A stretch of DNA of 64,000 nucleotides. Origin: Ephydatia muelleri (taxonomy: Eukaryota; Porifera; Demospongiae; Spongillida; Spongillidae). The notes below the pieces were generated by a model, which worked only from the letters and a program-made list of their open reading frames with translations, had not been told where the DNA came from and ran no database searches. A program made the translations under genes and the position numbers. Location of the stretch: NCBI GenBank assembly GCA_013339895.1, contig JABACO010000083.1, positions 62,001 to 126,000 of the forward strand, written 5' to 3'. Positions 1 to 10,198 of the stretch are shown one piece after another (within the stretch, counting starts at the first letter, position 1; every line of letters starts with the position of its first letter).

Positions 1-369
1 CGTACATGCGTGGTTTTAGTTTGTACAGAACTGATCTTTTATAAATTAATCCTTGTGCCTTGCTGTCTTAATCTCTCCAATAATCGGCCTTTAAGCTATC
101 AGGCGTTCATATTAATTACATTCACATATCAATAATGTGTCATTATAGGGGAACTCTTAATGTCGTGGTTCATTATAATTTTTAGCTGCTTCATTCGTTA
201 TGCGATTTTTAAACAAAACGGGCAGTCGTCCTTTGAAACACATTGTTTAGGTTTGGATTATTTCTGTTATTCCGCCGTGTTCAGCAGCCACAATATGGCG
301 TACATGTAAACAATTGTGCCTAATTTGTTTAATTGCAGGATCAATGTGCCTAATTTTTTTTTATTGCAG

Positions 370-3300
370 GGTCAATGTATCACACATTATCAAATTTCGG
401 TCCTCACTGACAATGGAAGAGCAATTTGGCATAACGAAAGCGTCAAATGCTGCTCACACTCGCAGCCGATCAGTTATACGGATAACACAAATTATTACAA
501 GATAAATGTGTCGACAACACACGGAAAAGCAAGCAGCACACAAACTGAATGTAAGTAAAGCCTTCGTTGCTCTAAATTAAATATACGATTAACTGCTCAC
601 TTATTGCTTTGCAGATCTATTCACAGTGAAAGCTTTTAACATTTCTTCAACATCGGTGATAATAAAATGCATCGATCTTCGATTCGATGCCCCGTTACAT
701 ATTTGCCACGTAGAGTGTAATCGTACCATTGTGGCTGAATCCGATAACGAAATAAATGAATCCACCGTATATGTACTCGTCGATAACCTCCAGTCTGGAA
801 ATACGTATGTTTGTGAAGCGAAACCAGCAAATTCCACAAACGTTGTTGCTAGATGTATTTTCACTACAAATGCGACAGGTCAGTGAACGTAAATAATTTA
901 CGGACATGTCTAAATATATGTAGGAGGTTACAAGAGATCCGCATTAACTAATAATTGATTCTCTTTAACTTTATAAAGGCGCATGTATTAGATTCATGCA
1001 ACAGCCCGAATTGACGAGGGAAAGTTTAAAAACTCGATTCAAATATCTATATGTAAATTCCAGGATTAGATAAAATGCAGTCAGTACAGTTTCCATCTTC
1101 AGAAAGTGATATACAGTGAGATGTGATGCAAATACAGTCTTGCAATTCGCATGCCTTGCGAAGCCTGCATGTGGCATTTTGCAAAAATATAAGACTAACC
1201 TGCTTAGTTCTGCTATAACCAGGCGATATTTTTCCTTGCTTTTTGGACCACCAAAAAATTACACCTAATCAAATCCACCTGCTTAGTTCTGCTATAACCA
1301 GGCGATATTTTTCCTTGCTTTTTGGACCACCAAAAAATTACACCTAATCAAATCCAGTTCTCGAGAGAGAGAACGTATGTTGCAATGAATTTCTATGAAA
1401 TGCATTTGTATTGCAGTAGATGTGCATATGTATGATTTCGATTACACGATTGTATAGTTGTTTCAACACTCACTGATCAATTTGCATAGTCGAGTGATGT
1501 ACGCCCCACAATACCTTGTTGGTTTGCTGCAATATAAGTACGAACATGTTCGAACCGACAATACAGCATATCTTGCATACCATATGCCTTTGGCTGTACA
1601 GTATATTAATATATATAATAATTATGAAGTACCGCTGTATAGAAGGATAAATGTTTAGTGCAATAATGTAGCTTAGAGTGTCAGAAATTTAGCGACTAAA
1701 GCAGTACACTGAATCAAACTCAGTTACTTAGCCCATCATTATTTGTAATTTCATTTCTATGCATACAAAGACAAAGAAAGCAAATAATAGACTTATACGG
1801 TATAACTGCTATTTATATGGAAAGACTTTTGCAAATGGGGAAAAAATTCAGCTTTGAATTGAAGAGGAAAACGTTTTTGGCAGTGATGACATTTTCGTGC
1901 CGCGAGTCAATTCCAAATTGATATAACTAACACGAGAAAAAAAGTTGTGAAATGCGATTGCAGCGAATGACTTCCAAAGACTGCCATATTGAAGACCCAA
2001 ATCATGCACAATCTTAAAATGCACACCACTTAGTCTCATAAAGGTCGCTGGTACTCACACAATGACAGATTCAGGCTTCTTCCCGATTTGCGCAGTCCAA
2101 AGATGGAATATTTGCTCTTTTACACATACTTTTCTAGCAAAGTAACGTTCAATGCATTCAATGCTCTTAATGCATGAGCCAATGGCCTTAATGCATGAGC
2201 CAATGGCCTTAATGCATGAGCCAATGGCCTTAATGCCTGATCCAATGCTCTTAATGAAATACCTTCAAGAGAAGAGCACAATGGCTAAATGCCTAAATTG
2301 ATGCTATATACGAAAAACGCAAGATCAAATATAAACTCCAAAATCTCATATATAAGTTACAACATTCAGTGAATAGGTCACAGGCGATATGTTTAACTTG
2401 CCAAATGATATTGATTGAAGGCCAGACCTACATGTAGTTGCCATTTTGATAACCATGTATAAAACTAGATAAGAAAGCGCAACCGTCAGGGTAGCCACGA
2501 CATTTTGGTATCATCAGCAATTACTTTGAAGGCATTCAGGGAGGTCATTGATCTAGAGCAAGAATACTGATTTTGAGGCACTCCAATGAGAACTCGATAT
2601 ATCAACATCGACCTGCACGATTGGCAAAAAACAAAAAGCATCCAGCTGCACCTTAAGTGCGAATTGACGCTATGGGCTGCAACTTTAAGAAGTAATTTGC
2701 ATTCCAATGAGAAATAGAATAAACGTCTTTGCAAAGTCTATGTATACTACATCAATCTTGAGACGCTGATATGTAATGACCCACACTTAAAGAAGCTATA
2801 AGCTTAGTGCATGTTGAATATTTGGCAGAAAACCATTTTATTCTTTTGAAATCAATGAACTGGCCTGACGGACATTGATTCTGCAATTATCCGTTCCATA
2901 CCCCTATGCAATAAATGTGAGAGAGATAGAAGATGAAAATTTGTTGGCAAAGAGGAACCCCCTTTTTAAATACTGGGCCTATATGAGCTATTTTCCGCCA
3001 TGTTGCAATGAAAGTTCAAATATAATAGAGAATTCCATTTGCAATGGATATGAGAAAGAATGCAAAGTCCAAATGGTGTTGGTTGAGCAGTTAAATGTCA
3101 GGTGAAAACATAACCTACTCTTTCAGGAACACATCTAGGAAAGGGGGAATATTGCCATAATCTCTTGTGAACACAGCAGCAAACCTATTAAGCAAACCAC
3201 ACTTTTCAACATTTGATGTAGCAATTAAAGATGAGGAAGATTGTAACCAAACACGTTTGGAGTTGACATACGCATACAATAAGAGACAATCCGCTGCTTA

Positions 3301-5613
3301 TAACACTGTATTCTTTGGCATCCAAAAAGGTCTAACAGAATTATCATACTCCTGTGAAACTTGCCAGTAATAGGCAGACATTTGTGATACAACTTTGTTT
3401 TCCTTGCTGCAAGCAAGGAACGAATGTGCATAAGATTGTTCTAATAGAACGCCAAGGTACTACTTACCTAGTTATGCAATCACTCAGAATGTCACACATC
3501 AACATGTATTGGTGTACTGTGGTAAACAACGCACAGCCCCGGGAAGGATAGTAAGTGTAATAATAGCCGAGGATACAGGCAGCAGCCAAAGTGATATATG
3601 AAATCAAGCAGCACTACAACATCCAGTCACATGAAATCTTATGCTATTTATATACACCAGAAGAGAGCCAGTCAGACTGGAACTACTGTCTACGGTTCGA
3701 AATGCATGGCATGATGTATACGTGCATGTAGTTCTCCATTACAGTAAGTAATTATGAAATCGAAAAGTTGCTTCCATGAATTAGGTAGAGGAATGTAGGA
3801 CAAATAACAGTAAATTCAATAAATGTATGATCACAACTCCTTGGAGAATTGCACAACAACAGAAAGTTTGCTAATGGGGTTCAGTATAGATAAAAAGATC
3901 TATCAAGAGAGGTGCTGACAAAGTTGGAGAATAATAAAACACGCACAGTAGACAAACACTATGACTGAAATTTTTGGCAAACAGTAGATCAATTTCTAAG
4001 CATTTCATGGTTTGAAAACGATCAGCTAAAGTTTTTTCTTAACAAAAAACAGCTACACCACCATTGTCCTTCCTATAAACAGTGCATGGAGTACCAGAGA
4101 GCTGCAAGCAGTCAGAAATATCAGAATGTAACCAAGATTCAGTTACATAAATCGTCAAACCATTTGGACCAAACAATTCAGCAACCTTATTACGAAGAAA
4201 ACGTCCACTAAAATGAATACAATTTAAGATTCCTTGCATCACATACCTATGCTGAAGGATGAATCTTAACAGGAGCGGTGTCATGCCCTGTTGTGCCACA
4301 CTAATTAATAATAGCAAATAATGAGGCAAAATACTGCAACTTAATATGATTTAATTTTGTAAATTAAATAAACTTCTATGCACCACTATCAAAATAAGGA
4401 TTACATTTTGCTGCTTTCCCCAAATGAAAGGCATTTTAACTGAGATGCGGCTCGTCAGATATCCACAAGTTCTGGCCAATCTCTGCAAGGCATTGTTCCT
4501 TATACGCCATGTTTTGACTATTTTAATTTAAGTGGCGCACGAACATCTGTATATTATTGTCCATGATATGATACTTCCTTTACAGTCATGTGTACTGTTT
4601 AGAATAGTATTGAAGCTAAAAAGTAAAAATCTACTTTCTATCATCCCTAGCACATTCGGTTGAGGGCCCATCGGGTATTGAACGTCTTATCATTGGCATC
4701 AGTACAAGCGGTGGTGCAGCATTACTTATTTTTACATATTCTATGAGCCTGACAAAGAAGCTGGATTAAACCACCACAAAGCATTCTCACAAAAGATAAA
4801 CAATGTATACCGTTTGATGAGAATGCTGATCATTGGAGTGATGATCAACTGCAGTCGCTAAAAGTTATTGATAATGAGCTCCAAAGATATTTAAAAGAGC
4901 CTGTAATCAACTCGAACCAAAAGGATGCATATATGTTCTGTGGCACTGATGTAGCTTAATTTGGTGGAGCGCAGTCTGTCCGGATGTTTCAATTTGTCGG
5001 GTTGATCAGGACCCTCCGGTTGAGCAACCGACTGACGTTTATGCAGGGATAACGACTATATAGATGCTCTACTTGTACACAGTTGCTCCACACTTAATCA
5101 ATGAACTTACTTTGCTGATACACATGCAGTTGCTACTGATTCTGTGTTAAATAGATTTTGCTAAAGCGTTTGATTCAATTTCTCATAGAAAGCAATCTTA
5201 CACGTCATTTATTGTAGATAATCCGTCACGAAAGGTTTGCTGCTTCCCGAACTGAAAGTCCAACTGTCAAATGTGCACCATTTCTAGCTAATCTCTGCAT
5301 GGCATTTCCCTCTAATTGTGTGGGGTATGAACATCGATCTGTACATTGTTGTTCATGATAGGATAGACATGATTAAGGGTTAGGGAATCTATAACTAAAA
5401 ATACTTTCTATCACCCTTCAGCCTCAGGCCTGCCAATTGTCGAAAAATTTGTCATCGGAATCTTCTCTGTATTAGGAATCGTTATTGTATTAATATTCAT
5501 ATCGGTGAGTTTCAGCACAATAAATGTGTAAAATGCAATTGCCAGTAAACTTTAATGTTTTCTAACTTTCGTCCTTTACAGTGTGTAGGAGGAATTATTT
5601 ATAACAATCACAG
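370..5613 (+). CDS. Receptor-like gene A (partial): FN3 domains, two alternative TM exons
   Basis: This is the 3' portion of a single-pass membrane protein gene; its 5' exons lie left of the window. Visible exons are 370-550 (second half of an FN3 domain, starting GQCITHYQ), 615-878 (another FN3-type domain, LFTVKAFNISS...), and two candidate transmembrane exons at 4651-4769 and 5422-5504. A 32-nt exon at 5582-5613 encodes [11 protein letters not shown], whose last codon is split. Splice sites are GT-AG, and exon lengths keep phase 1 from 550 to the TM exons. Unlike copy B, both FN3 exons here are open. The terminal exon, seen in copy B at 28693-28777, would fall in the gap. Domain assignment rests on strand-pattern similarity and on the paralogues, so the fold is likely and the function unknown. 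The 3.7-kb intron 879-4650 and the DNA after 5613 hold only repeats. Confidence 0.7.
1199..1356. repeat. 79-bp direct repeat, two copies, in intron
   Basis: A 79-bp unit beginning CCTGCTTAGTTCTGCTATAA occurs twice back to back. The same doublet is at 20564-20720, while gene C has a single copy near 31324-31402. The doubling therefore happened after the C lineage split from A/B, or was lost in C. Confidence 0.9.
2160..2256. repeat. 21-bp minisatellite
   Basis: About 4-5 tandem units resembling AATGGCCTTAATGCATGAGCC. The same array is at 21522-21620, and a longer one of about 7 units is at 32192-32345 in gene C. Array length differs between paralogues. Confidence 0.85.
4400..5470 (+). repeat. 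Internal tandem duplication of TM exon plus upstream intron
   Basis: The intron and exon segment ending in the first TM exon (about 4400-4700) resembles the segment ending in the second (about 5225-5470). Shared landmarks in order are a TTTGCTGCTT block, 'CTAATCTCTGCA-GGCATT', 'GAACATC-TGTA-ATTGT-CATGATA', then 'CTTTCTATCA-CC' and the acceptor. The exon starts are 771 bp apart. The copies are clearly diverged, so this duplication is much older than the A/B duplication, which carries it in both copies. Confidence 0.7.
4651..4769 (+). CDS. Alternative transmembrane exon 1 of gene A, with its own stop
   Basis: Acceptor CCCTAG at 4645-4650. Reading from phase 1, the exon gives a short extracellular stretch and a hydrophobic helix ([16 protein letters not shown]), then [11 protein letters not shown] and TAA at 4767-4769. 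The G left by the FN3 exon at 878 completes its first codon, so it is phase-compatible as an alternative to the TM exon at 5422. It would give a protein with a basic tail of about 10 residues and no tyrosine motif. It is homologous to the only TM exon of gene C (34619-34707), which instead continues into a donor. Whether it is used cannot be told from DNA. Confidence 0.55.
5422..5613 (+). CDS. Transmembrane exon 2 and juxtamembrane exon of gene A
   Basis: Exon 5422-5504 follows the acceptor CCCTTCAG and encodes a transmembrane helix ([19 protein letters not shown]). Donor GTGAGT. After a 77-nt intron, exon 5582-5613 encodes the cytoplasmic juxtamembrane [11 protein letters not shown]. Phases join to the FN3 exon ending at 878 and, in copy B, to the terminal exon at 28693. 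The Cys at the membrane edge is a possible palmitoylation site, which is inference only. Confidence 0.65.
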
Positions 5614-5696
5614 GTGAGTACTTATAATTTCCAATTGCTTATTCGTGCTGTGTATTGTTATTTACACACATGTACTGGAGGAGGAGCAAAATAGAG

Positions 5697-5711
5697 AGAG
5701 CAGAAAGATGA

Positions 5712-5780
<69 letters not shown>
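5697..5780. repeat. (GA)n microsatellite
   Basis: A nearly pure GA run of about 65 bp. Copy B has the matching run at 25062-25129 with slightly different length and without the interrupting ATG triplets. Gene C at the matching place (34911-34930) has only a short AG-rich remnant. Confidence 0.95.
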
Positions 5781-5781
<1 letters not shown>

Positions 5782-8700
5782 TAGAATTGCATTTTCATTA
5801 AGCTAATTAATCAATTGCTTTTCATGTACATGTATATACATGCATGTAACATGACTAGTATTAATCACAGCCAGAAAGCTACATCGTGTAAGTTGATTTC
5901 AGCATGTGCAGCCCTTGAGTTCGCGTTTGAGGAAAGGAGTGTAGTATGCATGTATGCAACGATACCACACTTCTTCCCTCAAGCTTTTCAACCACTACAT
6001 AATGTAATGCATAACTTCCTTGAAGCGGGCTGATGCATATTCTTGAGCTGCATGGTCGAAGAAACGGTGACTGTTCTTTACTATTTTCTTCAAGTCTGGT
6101 GAAAGTAATCAACTAATTAATGTTGCCAATGAATGTACTAATCTAATGAAACGGCCTCTATTACAATAGGCATAAAAGAATGATTTGCACCATGAACATT
6201 GACCATATAATACTCCTGGTCTTTAATAAAAAAACTTGTCTGATTTAATAGTCCAGGTACAGCATCCATTTTCAGCAATGAATGAAGAACATCAGTTGCA
6301 GTTACTAATACTCGCACTTGTGTTTGTATAGGAATTTATTGTAAGCAAACATACAAGTAGGAAGCAGGCCTATAAAACTACTCGTACCACTTCATGCAAA
6401 ATAGGTTAACTATTGATTACATCATGATTCACAGTCCAGGGTGGGAGTGGATGAGCCAGCAGTCCTTGATTTGTTTGATAAAGTCAGGGTGGTTTTCACA
6501 GTAGATACTCAATTCCAGGCTGGAAATTTAAATATTTGTATTCACTGAGGTTTTATTTGAAACTACAGCCTGGAACTTCCACACCCAGCCTGTGTTATTA
6601 TAACTTTTATTTCATGCACTGTGATTGAACACAGTACTCTACGGATGGACTGAGGACCTCAATTGTACATTGCATATGAGCCTAGCCTCTTACCCGGGCC
6701 CCAGGGTACAAACATATGTTAAGGCTGTTTTTATGAATGAAAAACACTTCTGCTCCTTGTGCTGTTGTGCGCATTGTGATCATCACTATAACTATACTCT
6801 TCTCGGTTTGCTACTATTACAAACTCAATTGTCTAAGAACATTAGCTTGCATATCAAAACACACACTCTCTTGAAATAAGTCCTTCATCACAGTGAGAAC
6901 TGATTTATATTTGATGGCAGTTTTTTATTTGTTCACCAGCCAGATCATAAGCAACTTCATAGTGCCATGATAATCATGGCCTGAGTTTGTAGGAATGATT
7001 AGATTTACACGTCATTTGCTCAAATATGTGTACCACAGAAACTAGGTTATTAAGAGCAAAAGTGAACCCAGATTGGTGTTGTATTTTAGATTAGTTCTCT
7101 TTATTCTGCAACAAACAAATGTTTGAAAAAGTGTATATATAATGCATGATAACATCTACCAGAGATTCAAATGCCTTTTACTAACCAGCAGCACTATTTC
7201 TATGCAAGTGGGCATTTTGCCCATCAATTTCAAACACAGTTCCTTTTACCTCACTGTTTTTGTTTTGCATACCAACCACAAATGTGGCTATTATAGGATA
7301 CAAAACATTAAATGAATACATGTCTTCTACAAAGTCTGATTTTATACCTCAATACGTTGTCTGGCTACCATAAATGGTATAAGAAGTTACCTAAATAGAT
7401 TATGTAATTTTTATTGTGCATTCAGATTTGCAAATCGGCACAAATACTTTGTGTCAAATGTTGAGGCAGCATACTCCTGTTCAATAGAGATGGTATAGTT
7501 TGGCTGATTAGGTGGTAGTGCTTATTTACTGCACATATCCAAATCATTCTTGACACTACTGTGCAATGTGAGGCTTAGTATGTTGTCTTTAAGATTTCTG
7601 CTTAACAAGAAATTTGACTGAACCTGAATTTAAAAAAAAATTCTTACCACCCTCTTTCTAAATATAAAGCTTGCTTACCATACACACACAACTGTCCATT
7701 TTGTTGTTCAAATGCCATCTCTGCTGGCTCAAACTTCTTAAAAGTCAATGTTTGACATCAGTTTGTTTTCAAGTACACATGCATTTGAATTTCTCATTTG
7801 GAGTATTAATACAAAATACGTGATTGGTACCTTGAAATAGTTGCATAAGCAACCATATTGAAAGCTACTAGGTGCTGTCTGCACTGAATTTTTACTGTTA
7901 ACTGAAATAGAACAGTCACTAACAGTGAATGTCACAGGTTTGGAATTTGAATTTGTCTCAGCAATCTATACAATCCAAATATTAATTAATAATTGCAACT
8001 ATTTACTTTACAAACAAACAATCCACAATCACTCAGGTTTTCTTGCTGTACCTGTTATGCTCTGATCAGAAACAATATATATGTAAACGGGGCCCCACTG
8101 ACTTGTGACCGATTTTAAGACTGGTGAACTTATTAGCCAATAGTTACTCTGCAATAAAGCGTTTATAAGCGTAAAAACGTTTATAAGCGCAAGCTTAATG
8201 ATGATAGAAAACCATTGTTTCCATACTCAAATTCATTTTGCACTAACGTATACGGGACCACACTGAATTATAGTGCATGCATTGACCGGTTTTAAGACAG
8301 ATGCACTTACATGTATTAACCAATGTAAGAACTCTGCATGAGAGCGTTATAAGCGCATGCTGGCTTACTGATTATAGACAGCCCTTGTTGGCAATTTTTC
8401 ATCACATGGATAAACAAAAATTCAGACCCTTACACCTGACTCCACGACAGATATTCCGATTCTCAGTGTGTAAGAAGCAATGTATAGAGACATTTCAGAC
8501 TTCTAGAATATAAAAAAATTAAATTGAAATCTTGAAACACATGCGCTGAGTACCTCTTCGCGGAAACGATTCCACAAATGTTTTTACATTCATATTAATG
8601 TTTTGGTCATATCCTGCATATTTGTTTACGCCTTACAGCCATAGCACCAAATTAGCAGCACATTTATGTCATACACATACGCAAATAAAAGTTTTAAGTA

Positions 8701-8818
8701 TCTAACTGTCACGAGAGATTCAAGGTACTGGCCTAGGAGGAACAAGGGTATGCTTGATGGGCGTTATTGACTGAATGTGAATAAGCGGAGAGAACATAAT
8801 TATAATGATTCAGACATT
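5781..8818. other. Intron/non-coding stretch of copy A
   Basis: No exon-like open stretch with good splice signals is recognised. The same sequence in copy B lies in the intron between the juxtamembrane exon and the terminal exon. It holds the right end of another MITE-like sequence at about 8420-8575, and otherwise AT-rich unique DNA. Confidence 0.6.
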
Positions 8819-9046
8819 GAGATCGTTTCCGTAAAAAGGGTCGTAACGCATGTTTGTTCAATAATTGATATTCTAGAAATCTGAAATGGCCTCACACATT
8901 GCACTGAGAATCGGAGTATCTGTCATGGAGTTGTAAGACGCTGAATTTTGAATTAGCCATACATTTCAACGCAAGCGTTACATTTTTTGCGAAATTTTAT
9001 AATGTAAGTTTATCGTTAGGTCCCTTTTCGCGGAAACAATCCCCCA
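8817..9046. mobile_element. MITE copy with (A)AAGGGACCTAACGCATG-type inverted ends
   Basis: About 230 bp, bounded by GTTTCCGTAAAAAGGGTCGTAACGC-type sequence on the left and TAGGTCCCTTTTCGCGGAAAC on the right, which are imperfect inverted repeats. Internal sequence (TCTGAAATGG...ATCGGAGTATCTGTCATGGAGTTGTAA) matches copies at 51409-51632 and, in inverted orientation, 57631-58279. The copy-B counterpart is at about 28176-28411. There is no coding capacity, so it is non-autonomous. Confidence 0.7.
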
Positions 9047-9072
9047 TTATAATTATAATACCATCACAGTTG

Positions 9073-10072
9073 NNNNNNNNNNNNNNNNNNNNNNNNNNNN
9101 NNNNNNNNNNNNNNNNNNNNNNNNNNNNNNNNNNNNNNNNNNNNNNNNNNNNNNNNNNNNNNNNNNNNNNNNNNNNNNNNNNNNNNNNNNNNNNNNNNNN
9201 NNNNNNNNNNNNNNNNNNNNNNNNNNNNNNNNNNNNNNNNNNNNNNNNNNNNNNNNNNNNNNNNNNNNNNNNNNNNNNNNNNNNNNNNNNNNNNNNNNNN
9301 NNNNNNNNNNNNNNNNNNNNNNNNNNNNNNNNNNNNNNNNNNNNNNNNNNNNNNNNNNNNNNNNNNNNNNNNNNNNNNNNNNNNNNNNNNNNNNNNNNNN
9401 NNNNNNNNNNNNNNNNNNNNNNNNNNNNNNNNNNNNNNNNNNNNNNNNNNNNNNNNNNNNNNNNNNNNNNNNNNNNNNNNNNNNNNNNNNNNNNNNNNNN
9501 NNNNNNNNNNNNNNNNNNNNNNNNNNNNNNNNNNNNNNNNNNNNNNNNNNNNNNNNNNNNNNNNNNNNNNNNNNNNNNNNNNNNNNNNNNNNNNNNNNNN
9601 NNNNNNNNNNNNNNNNNNNNNNNNNNNNNNNNNNNNNNNNNNNNNNNNNNNNNNNNNNNNNNNNNNNNNNNNNNNNNNNNNNNNNNNNNNNNNNNNNNNN
9701 NNNNNNNNNNNNNNNNNNNNNNNNNNNNNNNNNNNNNNNNNNNNNNNNNNNNNNNNNNNNNNNNNNNNNNNNNNNNNNNNNNNNNNNNNNNNNNNNNNNN
9801 NNNNNNNNNNNNNNNNNNNNNNNNNNNNNNNNNNNNNNNNNNNNNNNNNNNNNNNNNNNNNNNNNNNNNNNNNNNNNNNNNNNNNNNNNNNNNNNNNNNN
9901 NNNNNNNNNNNNNNNNNNNNNNNNNNNNNNNNNNNNNNNNNNNNNNNNNNNNNNNNNNNNNNNNNNNNNNNNNNNNNNNNNNNNNNNNNNNNNNNNNNNN
10001 NNNNNNNNNNNNNNNNNNNNNNNNNNNNNNNNNNNNNNNNNNNNNNNNNNNNNNNNNNNNNNNNNNNNNNNN
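9073..10072. other. Assembly gap, 1000 N
   Basis: Exactly 1000 N, the usual placeholder for a gap of unknown length. Any open frame crossing it is an artefact. Copy A ends precisely at its left edge. To its right the sequence starts 35 bp before the first exon of gene B. Confidence 1.
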
Positions 10073-10107
10073 TAGAGCAGACATATACATATCTGATCAA
10101 GAATAAC

Positions 10108-10198
10108 ATGCTATCAACGATACCCAACTCAACCACTCTTTATCCATGCACACAGCTTTTGCTTTCCATATTTCTCCAAGCAACATTGAACTATGTTT
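10108..10198 (+). CDS. Gene B exon 1: signal peptide
   Basis: ATG at 10108 opens 30 codons with a hydrophobic core ([14 protein letters not shown]) and ends one base into a codon at the donor T/GTAAGT. That phase-1 end fits the Ig exon at 12126, whose acceptor is TATTTGCAG. Length and composition are typical of a secretion signal. No other candidate start exon is visible between the gap and 12126; the intron 10199-12125 holds only AT-rich DNA. Confidence 0.7.

Larger units (their letters stand above)
1..9072. repeat. Segmental duplication, copy A (partner 19367-28436)
   Basis: The whole stretch from the window start to the N gap recurs at 19367-28436 in the same order and orientation. The offset drifts only from 19366 to 19364 over 9 kb. 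By eye almost all differences are 1-2 nt indels in homopolymers or short repeats; substitutions are very rare (for example 8336 A against 27686 G). Differences are sparse in the first 5.6 kb and become dense from about 6.6 kb to the gap. The left boundary is outside the window, and the right one is the gap itself. Confidence 0.95.
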
